Assembly (NCBI GenBank): GCA_036557285.1
Contig: DATBHW010000052.1
Coordinates: 62,001 to 126,000, forward strand
DNA length: 64,000 nucleotides
From: Ktedonobacterales bacterium
GTDB taxonomy: Bacteria; Chloroflexota; Ktedonobacteria; Ktedonobacterales; DATBGS01
Direction of reading: 5' to 3'
Below, one piece after another: positions 52,061-60,473 of this stretch. Made by a program: the position numbers and the translations under genes. Within the stretch, counting starts at the first letter, position 1. Each line of letters starts with the position of its first letter. A model generated the notes under the pieces. The model ran no database searches, had not been told where the DNA came from, and was given only the letters and a program-made list of their open reading frames with translations.

Positions 52061-53095
52061 TTACTCCTCCTCATTGCCCCGGAACATTGACCCCAGCGCG
52101 CGCCCAAAGAGGCAGAAAATCATATAGAGGCACATCGTCAGCACAGTCAGCGGCAGCCCCAACGTCAGCAGGAAGACGCCGAAATCCAGCGGCCACAGGG
52201 CAGGAGGCACTTGCAGCACAATCGAAAGACCGGCAGCCAGCCCAAAACCAGGGGCCGCCGGGGCCAGCACCGGCAGCAGATACGTCGGCAGCGCGGAAAG
52301 CTGCCCTCCGTTAAAGCCCAGGAAGGTGCCTGCCGCCAGCGCCCCCAGAACCCAGAGCGCGGCGGGCGCCCCCGCAAACCCAACGGCAATGAGACGGCGC
52401 AGCAGGCGGCGCGGCCCAAAGCGTTCCAGCACAAAGACCCAGAACAGCCAGACGGATTCAAGCACTAACCAGAAAGGAATAGCCAGCGCCAGGACATCCA
52501 CCACAAGGAGAGGCTGGCTGATATAGTGGGAGGCAGGCTTTGGCTCCACGTCGCTGAGCGGCGTCTGTTTTGCCTGGACATGCGCGTAGGTCAGCGGCCA
52601 GCCAGCGTCATAACTGATATTGCTCACTGTCCCATTCGTGATCGTCCCAGGAATATAGTGGCGGCGGCTATGCGACTGGAGTGAATAGGCCGCAAGAAGC
52701 GCCACGGCCATCAGCGCCAGCCGCGCCAGCACACCCGAAAAGCGATCACGCACAGAAGGCGGAGGCGCTGAGTGTTTGTGCGCCGACCAGGGCTTCCATT
52801 CCTCATCGTCCTCATCGTCCAGATAGTCTTTGTCATCCATGTCCCATCCTTGCGCTCGCTTCGGTTCCCCATTGCGCCTGAGTGGCTGCCCTGGCGAGGG
52901 AGACCACGATGCTGAAGGCGGCGCAGGCGTGCGCGCCCTCGGATTCGAGCCAGAAGTCTGGCCCGGCGTTCGCGCGGCAAGGGGTAATGGCTGGATTTGC
53001 GAGCGAGAGAAGGAAGCGGAAGCGCCACGCGCAGGCTGGTCAAATGCCTGCTCAAACGCTTCAACCTCCGGTGGCTTCTCGCGTTTTTTCATCAT
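52061..53095 (-). CDS. Multi-pass membrane protein with disordered N-terminus
   Basis: 344 residues. The first 120 are Pro/Ser/Arg-rich with an acidic patch (DDKDYLDDEDDEEW). Then come about five hydrophobic segments (about 125-142, 195-225, 238-262, 266-292, 302-328). A loop at 143-190 is probably outside. No recognised domain. It lies 23 bp downstream of a GNAT gene on the same strand, but functional linkage is not evident. Start ATG at 53095 or the next Met. Confidence 0.7.
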   Translation of the reverse strand: MMKKREKPPEVEAFEQAFDQPARGASASFSRSQIQPLPLAARTPGQTSGSNPRARTPAPPSASWSPSPGQPLRRNGEPKRAQGWDMDDKDYLDDEDDEEWKPWSAHKHSAPPPSVRDRFSGVLARLALMAVALLAAYSLQSHSRRHYIPGTITNGTVSNISYDAGWPLTYAHVQAKQTPLSDVEPKPASHYISQPLLVVDVLALAIPFWLVLESVWLFWVFVLERFGPRRLLRRLIAVGFAGAPAALWVLGALAAGTFLGFNGGQLSALPTYLLPVLAPAAPGFGLAAGLSIVLQVPPALWPLDFGVFLLTLGLPLTVLTMCLYMIFCLFGRALGSMFRGNEEE

Positions 53096-53118
53096 CGCCG
53101 TTCCCTCTTCCAGGCGTT

Positions 53119-54057
53119 CTAGAGCGTCAGCGCCATCTCAAAAAGCCGCTGAGTCACCGGACATCCGGCTGCTTCCAACACCGGGCCAAGTGGATCGCCC
53201 GGCGGAATCTCCTCAGCATGGAAGCGCATCCCCGGATACTGCTGAGCGACAGCGCCCAGCAGGGCTGTCGCCAGTTCCAGCCCGCCAGCGGCATCTGCTC
53301 CAGGTCGAGCGGCAAACCCCAGCAGCCTGACCTCGCTGGGACGGGCCTCGCTCAAAAGCAGCGCGTCAGGGCCAACGCTTGCCTCCTCGCCTGGGATCAC
53401 CAGCGCCTGCAAACGCCCGGCAGCAGCCAGGCGCGCCAGCACCGGCTGCTCGAACTCCCAGGATGGCCGCACCAGTTGGAGCTTCTCATAGTACGCCAGC
53501 GCCGCCGTCGCATCCATCGCTACCGGCGTCTGCTCGGCAGGCGTCATCTCATCGCCTTCGCTGCTGTCGCTCAGGCCAGGCAAAAGCAGCGGCCCCGTAA
53601 ACGCTCGTCGCGCCACGCCATGCGCAAGCTCGCCAGCATAATCGGTCAGTTCGCGCTCGATACGGAAGCCCAGGCTTTGATAGAGCTGAAACGCCGGTGT
53701 ATTTTGGGTAAAGACCTCCAGCCACATCTCCCTCAGTTTGCGCAGGCTCGCCTCTTCGATCAACCGCTCCATCAGGATACGACCATAGCCGCCGCCGCGA
53801 TAATCAGCAGCGACGCCCAACGCGCAGCACCAACTGCGCGCACCGCGCGCACTCAGCAGCGCCAACCCGGCAGGGCCATCGCCGTCCTGCAACACAAACG
53901 AGGCTTCCAGCACCACATCCTGAAAGACCACACGCTCGGCCATTGCTTCAGGCGTCATCGCGTGCGGCACATAATACTGCTCGAACCCGCGAGTAAAAGC
54001 TGTCGCCAGCTTATCCGTCGTATACTCACTGGCCCGAAGAATTTGAGTAGCTGGCAT
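53119..54057 (-). CDS. GNAT-family N-acetyltransferase
   Basis: 312 residues. The N-terminal GNAT domain (1-150) has the acetyl-CoA loop GVAADYRGGGYGRILMERLI (R/Q-x-x-G-x-G/A pattern as RGGGYG) and the closing AFQLYQSLGFRIERELTDYA. The second half (170-312) looks like a degenerate GNAT-like domain (VRPSWEFEQPVLARLAAAG, DPLGPVLEAAGCPV), giving a tandem architecture. It acetylates an amine of unknown identity. It is the first gene of a likely pair with the membrane protein. Confidence 0.85.
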   Translation of the reverse strand: MPATQILRASEYTTDKLATAFTRGFEQYYVPHAMTPEAMAERVVFQDVVLEASFVLQDGDGPAGLALLSARGARSWCCALGVAADYRGGGYGRILMERLIEEASLRKLREMWLEVFTQNTPAFQLYQSLGFRIERELTDYAGELAHGVARRAFTGPLLLPGLSDSSEGDEMTPAEQTPVAMDATAALAYYEKLQLVRPSWEFEQPVLARLAAAGRLQALVIPGEEASVGPDALLLSEARPSEVRLLGFAARPGADAAGGLELATALLGAVAQQYPGMRFHAEEIPPGDPLGPVLEAAGCPVTQRLFEMALTL

Positions 54058-54417
54058 GATTCAGACGCACCTCTGCTAATTTTAATAGCCTCTTTGCCGT
54101 ATCCTCAAAGCGGATCGTCAGAAAGCGTGTATCTCGCCACGCCAGCCCTGGCACAGGGTACCAGCGAGCGCCGAAAAGATCAATGGATGTTTCACCCCAC
54201 TTGGGAACCCGGTTTCCCGCCCACTAAAGCTATGATAACTAAAGAGATGCAACCGCGCAAGGGGCAGAGTGGCAGGCGGCAGGTAGAAAGACCAGAGCAA
54301 GCAGGAAATATCCTCGATTCCAGGCACATTGGCTGCTTACGCCTGCTCACCAGCGTGGGCGCTCGTCCAGCGCCCGCATAGTTCGTGCTGTTTCAGGTCG
54401 CTATTGCCCCTCCCTTC

Positions 54418-54446
54418 TTGACAAGATAGAACTTTCGTTCTATATC
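54418..54446 (+). promoter_or_regulatory. Promoter with inverted repeat in its spacer
   Basis: Perfect TTGACA (54418-54423), 17-bp spacer, TATATC (54441-54446). The spacer and -10 contain ATAGAAC-TTTC-GTTCTAT (54426-54443), an inverted repeat suited to repressor binding. It would give a leader of about 195 bases before the 54648 gene. A second candidate -10 (TATACT) lies near 54569. The whole gap 54058-54647 holds no other gene that I can support. Confidence 0.6.
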
Positions 54447-54647
54447 AAAAGGGGATGGCTGGAAAAATGCGTAACGAGAACAGGGGGTGTCAAGGATGCG
54501 GGTACTAGCCAAAAAGTCGTAGGTATGGGTTCACTCTCAGTACAAAACAGACAAGCAAGAAGGCTAATGGTATACTTATAGAAAAACTCAGCAGTACAAA
54601 AAGCCGACACGACAACGTGCCGTAACTTGTTGTACAATGGAGGGAGT

Positions 54648-54890
54648 ATGATGACCTTACACACTCTTAGCGATGAACTGAATCTGTTGGCCGATGCCGC
54701 GCCTTCAGAAAATCTTCTGCGGGTCGGGCAAAACGCCGACGATCAGCCCGAAGAACCTGACGAACCGGACGACGGCGTTGAGGCGCTGATCGTCCATTTG
54801 GACCGTACCACGGCTGAACATGTATTTCTCCAGGCGCAGCGGCAGATTCAGCGCGAAGCTGCCAGGGTGCTTGTGGATGAACATCCCTGA
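54648..54890 (+). CDS. Small acidic protein of unknown function
   Basis: 80 residues, acidic centre (QPEEPDEPDDGVEAL) between two short helices. GGAGGG immediately precedes two consecutive ATG codons (54648, 54651). It lies 60 bp upstream of ispH, so co-transcription is likely. No domain recognised. Confidence 0.65.
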   Translation: MMTLHTLSDELNLLADAAPSENLLRVGQNADDQPEEPDEPDDGVEALIVHLDRTTAEHVFLQAQRQIQREAARVLVDEHP

Positions 54891-54950
54891 ACAGCGGAAG
54901 CCAGAGCGCCCGTTTCCAGGTCGGTTCACAGGACAAGGGGCCTGTCGAGA

Positions 54951-55880
54951 ATGGAAGTAGTCAAAGTCTCGCCGCGCGGCTATTGTTATGGCGTCGTAGA
55001 CGCCATGCAGATTGCGCGCAACGCTGCAAAAGACGCCAGCTTACCCCGGCCACTCTACATCATTGGCCTGATCGTCCATAACCGTTTTGCCGTTGATGAA
55101 CTGACCCGGCTCGGCATCGTCAGCCTGGATGGCCCCGACCGCGCCGCCATTCTGGAGCAGGTCCAAACCGGAACCGTCATCTTTACCGCGCATGGCGTCT
55201 CCCCCGAAGTGCAAGAACGAGCGAGCGCGCGCGGGCTGCATTGTATTGACGCCACCTGCCCGGATGTCGCCAAAACCCACGAGCTTGTCAAGCGGCTGGT
55301 CGCCGAAGGTTATCGTATCATCTACATCGGCAAAAAAGGCCATCCCGAACCGGAGGGCGTCATCGGCGAAGCGCCAGACGCCGTTCATCTGGTTGAAACC
55401 GAGGAAGATCTGGCCGCCCTCCAATTGAGCGAAGAACAAACGCGCAAACTGGCCCTTTCAACCCAGACCACCCTGAGCCAGTGGGATACCCAACGACTCA
55501 TCGAAGCTGTGCGCGCACGCTGGCCCCATGTCGTCGTCCACAACGACATCTGCATGGCAACCCAGCAGCGCCAGGAAGCGGTAGCCGCACAGGCCAAAGG
55601 AGCAGACCTGACCATTGTGGTCGGCGACCCGCGCAGCAACAACACCAATCGGCTCGTGCAGGTCTCAGAAGACATCGCAGGCACACCAGCAGTGCGCATC
55701 GAGCGGCTGGAAGACCTGCGACCAGAATGGCTCGTCGGCAAAAAACGGATCGCCATCACGGCTGGCGCTTCCACACCCAGCCAGATTACCCGCGAGGTGA
55801 TCCGCTACGTTGAGCAGTTCGGCGAACAGGAGAAGGGGACGCACTATGCAAAGCCTGGGGGGAATCCTGGCAAGTCGTGA
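54951..55880 (+). CDS. ispH: 4-hydroxy-3-methylbut-2-enyl diphosphate reductase
   Basis: 309 residues. The three [4Fe-4S] ligands are Cys12 ([12 protein letters not shown]), Cys103 ([11 protein letters not shown]) and Cys201 ([13 protein letters not shown]). Substrate residues include [19 protein letters not shown] and TQTTLS; SNNTNRL matches the family pattern. It catalyses the last step of the MEP pathway to IPP and DMAPP. The ribosome binding site is weak. It overlaps the next gene by 35 bp. Confidence 0.97.
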   Translation: MEVVKVSPRGYCYGVVDAMQIARNAAKDASLPRPLYIIGLIVHNRFAVDELTRLGIVSLDGPDRAAILEQVQTGTVIFTAHGVSPEVQERASARGLHCIDATCPDVAKTHELVKRLVAEGYRIIYIGKKGHPEPEGVIGEAPDAVHLVETEEDLAALQLSEEQTRKLALSTQTTLSQWDTQRLIEAVRARWPHVVVHNDICMATQQRQEAVAAQAKGADLTIVVGDPRSNNTNRLVQVSEDIAGTPAVRIERLEDLRPEWLVGKKRIAITAGASTPSQITREVIRYVEQFGEQEKGTHYAKPGGNPGKS

Positions 55881-58242
55881 TGTCGAAGAGCTACGCGCTA
55901 TCGCGGCGCTCTGGGGGCTGACGCCTCCCAGAGATGTTGGCATGGGGTCCGTGAACCGCCTGGAAAGCGGCATCCGCGACACCATCAGCGCCCGCTTTGT
56001 CTGGGAACACCTGGATGAAACGGAGCGCACTGTGCTCTATGCCATCCTTGGCCCCTCGGCGCGCAACTGGCGGCCCCTCGATCAACTCCCAGAGCAAACC
56101 GGCCTGGAGGCGCCGCAGGCGCGCGCCACGCTCGATAAGCTCAAGCGCCGCCGCCTGGCGCTGGAGGAGCTTGCCAAAGTCCAGGGCGCCGAACTCTACG
56201 GCCAGCGCGCCGTCTATTTCGGCTACACCTTCAACCGCCCGGCCAACCAGCCTATCGAGAGTAAGCAGATCGTCTATATCCCCACCGAAATCGCCACCGT
56301 CCTCTACACCACGGGCCGCGAGATCTTCTCCCCGCAGGGAGGCCGCGCGCAGAAAACCCTCGACGAAATCCTGATGCCCTATCGCCAAGGCGACCTCGAC
56401 CAGATTGGCCGTCGCTATGGCCTGGTTGTTCAATCCTATTCTTCGCGCAACGACGTGCGCCAGGCGATGGCCGCCAATCTCTGCCAGGCCGACGCTGTGC
56501 GCTATGCCCTGGCGCGGCTGGAGCCGGGGCTGCGCAGCCTCTACGAAAAATTGATCGCGCACGACGGCTGCCTGTATATGCGTGATGTCCGGCGTCTGAC
56601 CGGATTGGATGGCCCGACGCTTAACGCCGCCTTGCATACCCTGGAAGAGTTCGCCATCGCCTTCGACACCTTCAGCGATGGCCGCCGCGTCCTCTTTGTT
56701 CCACGTGAAACATTGGAAAATCTGCGGCGCGATGCCACCAGGACGCGCGTGGAGGTTGGCCTGCGCGCCTGCGACGAACCAGGCGCTGTTGTGCCCGCCA
56801 ACCCTTCTTTTCTGTGGGATCTGGCAATGTTCGTCGCCTGCATCCACCAGCAAGAAATCGAACTGACGCGCTCCGATGCCCTGCATAAGCGTGTCGCCAC
56901 GAAGCTGCTGCCGAGGCTCGGCGGGCCACGCGCCCAGAACCCCGATGAAGCGCAGGCGCTGGGCTATCTCGAAATGCTCAAGCAGGAAGCCCGCGAGCTT
57001 GGGTTGGTGGCCGTCGTGCCGCTGGCCGAAAAGGCCGCCGAGCCGACGAAACCGGCCAGAGGACGGGCCAAAGCCAACGGCGCCAGCGAAGAAGCCAAAG
57101 GCCGCCTGGCGCCAGGGCCAAAGCTGGATGCCTGGGCGCAGTACGATCTGGCGGGCCAGGCGCGCAAACTCTTTCGCCGCTGGCTGACTGACCGCTGGTG
57201 GGTTGACCAGCTTGGCGCGGGCTATCGCGGCTGGCTCTCGCACTATATAGATGTCGGCGCGGCGCGCGTGGCCGTCCAGAAGGCGCTGTGCGCCTGCGAG
57301 CCGGGCGTCTGGTACACCCTGGCCTCGCTGCGCGACACCATTCAGGGCGACGACCCCTTTGTGCTGCGTCCGGTACAGCGTTTCGCCGGGGAGGCTGGCT
57401 TCAAGCTGGCCGATCAACTCCGCGCGCGCTGGGAACAGACCGACGGCGAAGTGATCGCGGGCATCGTGCGCTCGTCGCTGGCCGAGATGGGTCTGGTGGC
57501 CCTGGGCTATCAGCGCGAAACCCCGCCAGGGCCAAACGAAGCCGTCAACCCTGACGCCTTCATGCTCACCGACCTTGGCGCAGCGGCGCTGGGCTTCGGC
57601 ACGCTCTCGCCGGAGCAGAGCGAGACGCCTGCGGAGTTCCCCGCCGTCAACGGCAGCAATCCCGCCTGCGCCCCCAACGGTTTGCTGACCAACTGTTCAT
57701 CACAGCCGCTCATCGTCCAGCCCAACTTTGAGGTGCTGGTCATGGAACCGTGTATGCCCGTCCTCTATCACCTGCCGCGCTACGCCGTGACGGAGCGCAT
57801 CGGGCGCGTCAGCCGCTTCACCCTCACCCGCGAGGCGCTGCTGCGCGGGCTTGCCGCTGGCCTCTCGTTGGAAAATATTCTGTCCTCCCTGGAGCAGCAG
57901 AGCCAGAAGGGCCTGCCGCAGAACATCGCCTATACCCTGCGCGATTGGGCGCGGCAGTACAAAGAGGCGCGTGTCAATCAGGTCATCTTGCTGGAGATGG
58001 GCGACGAGGCGCTGGCGAACGAACTGGCGAACTCAGGCAAGCTGGCCGCGCTGGGCCTGCGGCGGCTTGGCCCCTGCGCGCTGGCCGCCCCTGGCGAGAC
58101 GAACCTGCGTGACCTGCACCGGGCGCTCAAGAAACTGGGTGTGGCCGTCAAGTTTGGCGGCGGCCTCCAGGAACCCGACGACCCCGACGAGCGCCCGACG
58201 CCCTCCGCGCGCAAACGCAGCGCCGTCAGCGCCCGGCGCTAG
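55846..58242 (+). CDS. Helicase-associated (XPB/Ssl2 N-terminal-like) protein
   Basis: 798 residues. Start at 55846 ([17 protein letters not shown]) follows AAGGGGAC. The N-terminal half contains winged-helix-like segments ([32 protein letters not shown]). The C-terminal part has [14 protein letters not shown] and [20 protein letters not shown] followed by [16 protein letters not shown], which match the Helicase_C_3 domain. No Walker A or B is present, so this is not itself a motor. Related proteins occur in Actinobacteria and Chloroflexota with unknown function. It overlaps ispH by 35 bp, perhaps only for translation coupling. Confidence 0.78.
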   Translation: MQSLGGILASRDVEELRAIAALWGLTPPRDVGMGSVNRLESGIRDTISARFVWEHLDETERTVLYAILGPSARNWRPLDQLPEQTGLEAPQARATLDKLKRRRLALEELAKVQGAELYGQRAVYFGYTFNRPANQPIESKQIVYIPTEIATVLYTTGREIFSPQGGRAQKTLDEILMPYRQGDLDQIGRRYGLVVQSYSSRNDVRQAMAANLCQADAVRYALARLEPGLRSLYEKLIAHDGCLYMRDVRRLTGLDGPTLNAALHTLEEFAIAFDTFSDGRRVLFVPRETLENLRRDATRTRVEVGLRACDEPGAVVPANPSFLWDLAMFVACIHQQEIELTRSDALHKRVATKLLPRLGGPRAQNPDEAQALGYLEMLKQEARELGLVAVVPLAEKAAEPTKPARGRAKANGASEEAKGRLAPGPKLDAWAQYDLAGQARKLFRRWLTDRWWVDQLGAGYRGWLSHYIDVGAARVAVQKALCACEPGVWYTLASLRDTIQGDDPFVLRPVQRFAGEAGFKLADQLRARWEQTDGEVIAGIVRSSLAEMGLVALGYQRETPPGPNEAVNPDAFMLTDLGAAALGFGTLSPEQSETPAEFPAVNGSNPACAPNGLLTNCSSQPLIVQPNFEVLVMEPCMPVLYHLPRYAVTERIGRVSRFTLTREALLRGLAAGLSLENILSSLEQQSQKGLPQNIAYTLRDWARQYKEARVNQVILLEMGDEALANELANSGKLAALGLRRLGPCALAAPGETNLRDLHRALKKLGVAVKFGGGLQEPDDPDERPTPSARKRSAVSARR

Positions 58243-58375
58243 CTTTCCGGCGGCGCTTGCCGGATTTGGACCAGCCTGCCAGCCGCAGCAGCAACGCTCG
58301 TTTCATCGGACGACCAGGCCAGGCAGCATCTGCTCTTGCCTGAAATTGTACGCATCCCATCTGAGCAATAAGCGA

Positions 58376-58401
58376 GCTGCCCACGAATGTTCGTGAGCAG
58401 C
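58376..58401. terminator. Bidirectional hairpin between convergent genes
   Basis: GCTGC and CACGAA pair with TTCGTG and GCAGC across one C/A mismatch, with a 2-base loop. It lies between the helicase-associated gene and the convergent lipoprotein gene. No U-tract. Confidence 0.5.
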
Positions 58402-58445
58402 TTCGTTGTCAATCCAGGCAGAACTTCTGCGCCTGCTTGGAATGG

Positions 58446-59000
58446 CTAGGCTTGCGCTACCTGGGCAAGAAACGCCTCAAGGTTGGTAGTCTGCATAGCG
58501 ACCCCTTCTGCCGCGTTGGCCGGGCTGACTTGCCCGTTCTGAAGACGGAAGCGGCCCGATGGGCCTCCTGTCACAAAGAACAGGGGGGCCTCGTTCTGTT
58601 TGAGGAACAAGACCGCCTGTTCCTTGACCTGGAAGAGGGGATCATCGTCTATTATGTAGGTGGTCTCCTTGATGACTCCTCCTCCCTGATGGAGCAGGAA
58701 GGTCGGGCTGGTCAGCAGACCCTTCTTGTCAAGCACCAGCCGGTCTATTTGCACGACAAAGTCGGTCGTAACCGACCCCCGGTTCATGGTGCTTTCCTTC
58801 GCCTGGAGAATGGTCGCCACCACGATGGCATCGCTATTCGCCTTGAGATCATGCAGGTTATGATAGAGGACTACCCAACTGGCCTCCACATGCACGACCT
58901 GATGGCTAGGAGTGGCGGTCCGGCTAGGAGCAGCGGTCTCGCTGGCACAGCCGGTCATTGCCAGCAGCACCAGCATACAGGCGGCTATCACATATCGCAT
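58446..59000 (-). CDS. Putative lipoprotein of unknown function
   Basis: 184 residues. Signal peptide with lipobox LLAMTGC (Cys18), so probably attached to the membrane by SPII processing. The mature part is beta-rich (VVLYHNLHDLKANSDAIVVA, TDFVVQIDRLVLDKKG) with no catalytic motif. It lies 20 bp downstream of the matrixin-like protease and is likely co-transcribed. Confidence 0.8.
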   Translation of the reverse strand: MRYVIAACMLVLLAMTGCASETAAPSRTATPSHQVVHVEASWVVLYHNLHDLKANSDAIVVATILQAKESTMNRGSVTTDFVVQIDRLVLDKKGLLTSPTFLLHQGGGVIKETTYIIDDDPLFQVKEQAVLFLKQNEAPLFFVTGGPSGRFRLQNGQVSPANAAEGVAMQTTNLEAFLAQVAQA

Positions 59001-59020
59001 CGGTTGCTCCTTTCCTCACG

Positions 59021-59584
59021 CTAGTAGCGCGAATTGATGCCGTTAATTTCGTCACTGGTCGGAGCGTGGATGCCATTGAGGGTGGGGTTCATCAGGTAAG
59101 GACCGGAATGGTGAGCAAGACCAGCGACGTGTCCCAACTCATGAGCGGCTGCGCCCTGGATGATGTCAGGGCTAAAGCTGTCCTTGTTCGTGTAGTAGTA
59201 GTTCAGTTCGGTGAGAGCGCCGTTGTAGGGGGTGCAGGACGGACAGGGCCAGTTATAGGTCTGCCCAACATAATTTGTGTTGGCATCGTACCAATCATCG
59301 GCAGCGATGGTATAGTCTGTTCCCTTATCGTAGTAGATCAGGGCTGGCGACTGCGTCCAGACATACCGCGCATCATCCCATCCCTGGATGTCTTTGCTGG
59401 TCATGCCTGGCTCATAAGTAACCTTCAAGTGCAGGCAGCAGACTCCTGGGCCTGGTCCAACCCACTGCCCGCCTAGCCAGTTGTAGCGGCTGGTTGCATG
59501 GGCTGTCTGGGGCTGGCCTAAACTCACCAAGCCCAGACACAGTAGCGCGATGAGCAGCAACAACCCCCGACTTCGAGTAAGCAT
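59021..59584 (-). CDS. Matrixin-like secreted zinc metalloprotease
   Basis: 187 residues. Start at 59584 (MLTRSRGLLLLIALL) has AAAGGAA upstream and gives a signal peptide cleaved near AHA. The zinc-binding signature HELGHVAGLAHH (HExxHxxGxxH) is followed by the Met-turn YLMNP, typical of metzincins/M10A. AGALTELNYYYTNK-type text precedes it. It would cleave proteins outside the cell. No propeptide or cysteine switch was seen, so regulation is different from eukaryotic matrixins. First gene of a pair with the lipoprotein. Confidence 0.88.
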   Translation of the reverse strand: MLTRSRGLLLLIALLCLGLVSLGQPQTAHATSRYNWLGGQWVGPGPGVCCLHLKVTYEPGMTSKDIQGWDDARYVWTQSPALIYYDKGTDYTIAADDWYDANTNYVGQTYNWPCPSCTPYNGALTELNYYYTNKDSFSPDIIQGAAAHELGHVAGLAHHSGPYLMNPTLNGIHAPTSDEINGINSRY

Positions 59585-59776
59585 GCGTTCCTTTCTTTCC
59601 ATAGTTACCAAGCGGCAGGGACGGCATCTTAACAATGAATGTGCCAGAAGACAATTGTCGAGCCAGAAATCGATGAGGCATTGGGGCGTTGACTCCGCCT
59701 TCCGGCTCTGCTATAGTGATTTCCGCCAGGTTATTTCATGGAAACAAGTATACAGCCAAGAGGATCAAAAAGTAAG

Positions 59777-59819
59777 CTGTCTGAGGCAAGGTTGCCTCTG
59801 GCAAGGTTGCCTCAGACAG
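59777..59819 (+). promoter_or_regulatory. Tandem palindromic operator of the XRE gene
   Basis: GGCAAGGTTGCCTC occurs twice in direct repeat (59785-59798 and 59800-59813), period 15 bp. Each copy is itself palindromic (GGCAA..TTGCC). The outer arms CTGTCTGAGGCAA (59777) and TTGCCTCAGACAG (59807) also pair perfectly. It ends 18 bp before the ATG of the XRE gene, after AAGGAGG starts. Confidence 0.75.
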
Positions 59820-59837
59820 ACGCAAGGAGGACCAGAC

Positions 59838-60113
59838 ATGGAAGACAGCCCCTGGAGCGACTTTGGGCAATGGTTACAGCGAACACGTAGGCGGCAAGGA
59901 TTATCACAGGAGCGGCTGGCGGAACTGATGGGCTGCACCCAGAATTACATCTGGCGTCTGGAAAAGGGAAAGCGACACCCCAGCAAAGCGTTCCTGCGGC
60001 TGTTGCGGCATGAGATGCCGCTCACCCCGGCAGAGGCAGCGCGGCTGGATGAGTTCATCCAGATGGTTCAGTATCAGTGCGATGGCTTCGAGAGAGAGAG
60101 AGAGAGAGAATAA
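59838..60113 (+). CDS. XRE-family transcriptional regulator
   Basis: 91 residues. The HTH is WLQRTRRRQGLSQERLAELM then GCTQNYIWRLEKGKRHPS (residues 11-48), a standard Cro/C1 fold. A helical segment follows (PLTPAEAARLDEFIQMVQYQ). The C-terminus is a run of alternating Arg/Glu coded by a GA repeat (60090-60110). AAGGAGG precedes the ATG at 59838. The tandem palindrome immediately upstream suggests autoregulation. It may control the flanking membrane or protease genes. Confidence 0.88.
   Translation: MEDSPWSDFGQWLQRTRRRQGLSQERLAELMGCTQNYIWRLEKGKRHPSKAFLRLLRHEMPLTPAEAARLDEFIQMVQYQCDGFERERERE
60090..60110 (+). repeat. (GA)n microsatellite at the 3' end of the XRE gene
   Basis: About ten GA units, in frame, coding Arg-Glu repeats just before the stop codon. 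Slippage would change the length or frame of the last residues only. Confidence 0.9.
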
Positions 60114-60132
60114 GCCGGTCTCCGCTGGGGCG

Positions 60133-60405
60133 CTATGTGTTGGCCTCGGCGGCGCGCACCTGATACATGTCATAAATCATAGGAGCCAGGACCAGCAGCA
60201 CAACGTAGCCAACCAGCCACCCCCAATGCCGTTTGATCGCCAGGTGTATCAGGCCAACCAGCCACCACGCCACAGCCGGTACCAGCAGGATAGCGCCGAT
60301 AACATGCGCTGAAAACAGCACACTGGGAGTAAGCACGATCAGATAGCCTCCATACAAGAAGATCAGCACTGCAATGGTTGAATACGCCAGCGCCAGGTAC
60401 CTCAT
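60133..60405 (-). CDS. Small membrane protein
   Basis: 90 residues with three hydrophobic segments (MRYLALAYSTIAVLIFLYGG; VIGAILLVPAVAWWLVGLIH; GWLVGYVVLLVLAPMIYDMY). AAGGAGG lies 5 bases before the ATG at 60405; the frame is open 20 residues further but has no site. No family recognised. It is convergent with the XRE gene and 69 bp upstream of nothing else of its own strand except penicillin acylase, which reads toward it. Confidence 0.78.
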   Translation of the reverse strand: MRYLALAYSTIAVLIFLYGGYLIVLTPSVLFSAHVIGAILLVPAVAWWLVGLIHLAIKRHWGWLVGYVVLLVLAPMIYDMYQVRAAEANT

Positions 60406-60473
60406 GGAATCCCTCCTTTGTTGTCGCCAAAAGCTGCTGTGTGAATCAGTATCGGATAGGGCCATCCGTAATA

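Noticed and set aside
52882-54381. 499-residue frame opposite the GNAT gene
   Set aside because: Runs antisense through GNAT and into the intergenic region, with low-complexity Arg/Gln/His composition.
54454-54507. 17-codon leader ORF before the small acidic gene
   Set aside because: No ribosome binding site at a proper distance and no regulatory amino acid run, so it cannot be supported.
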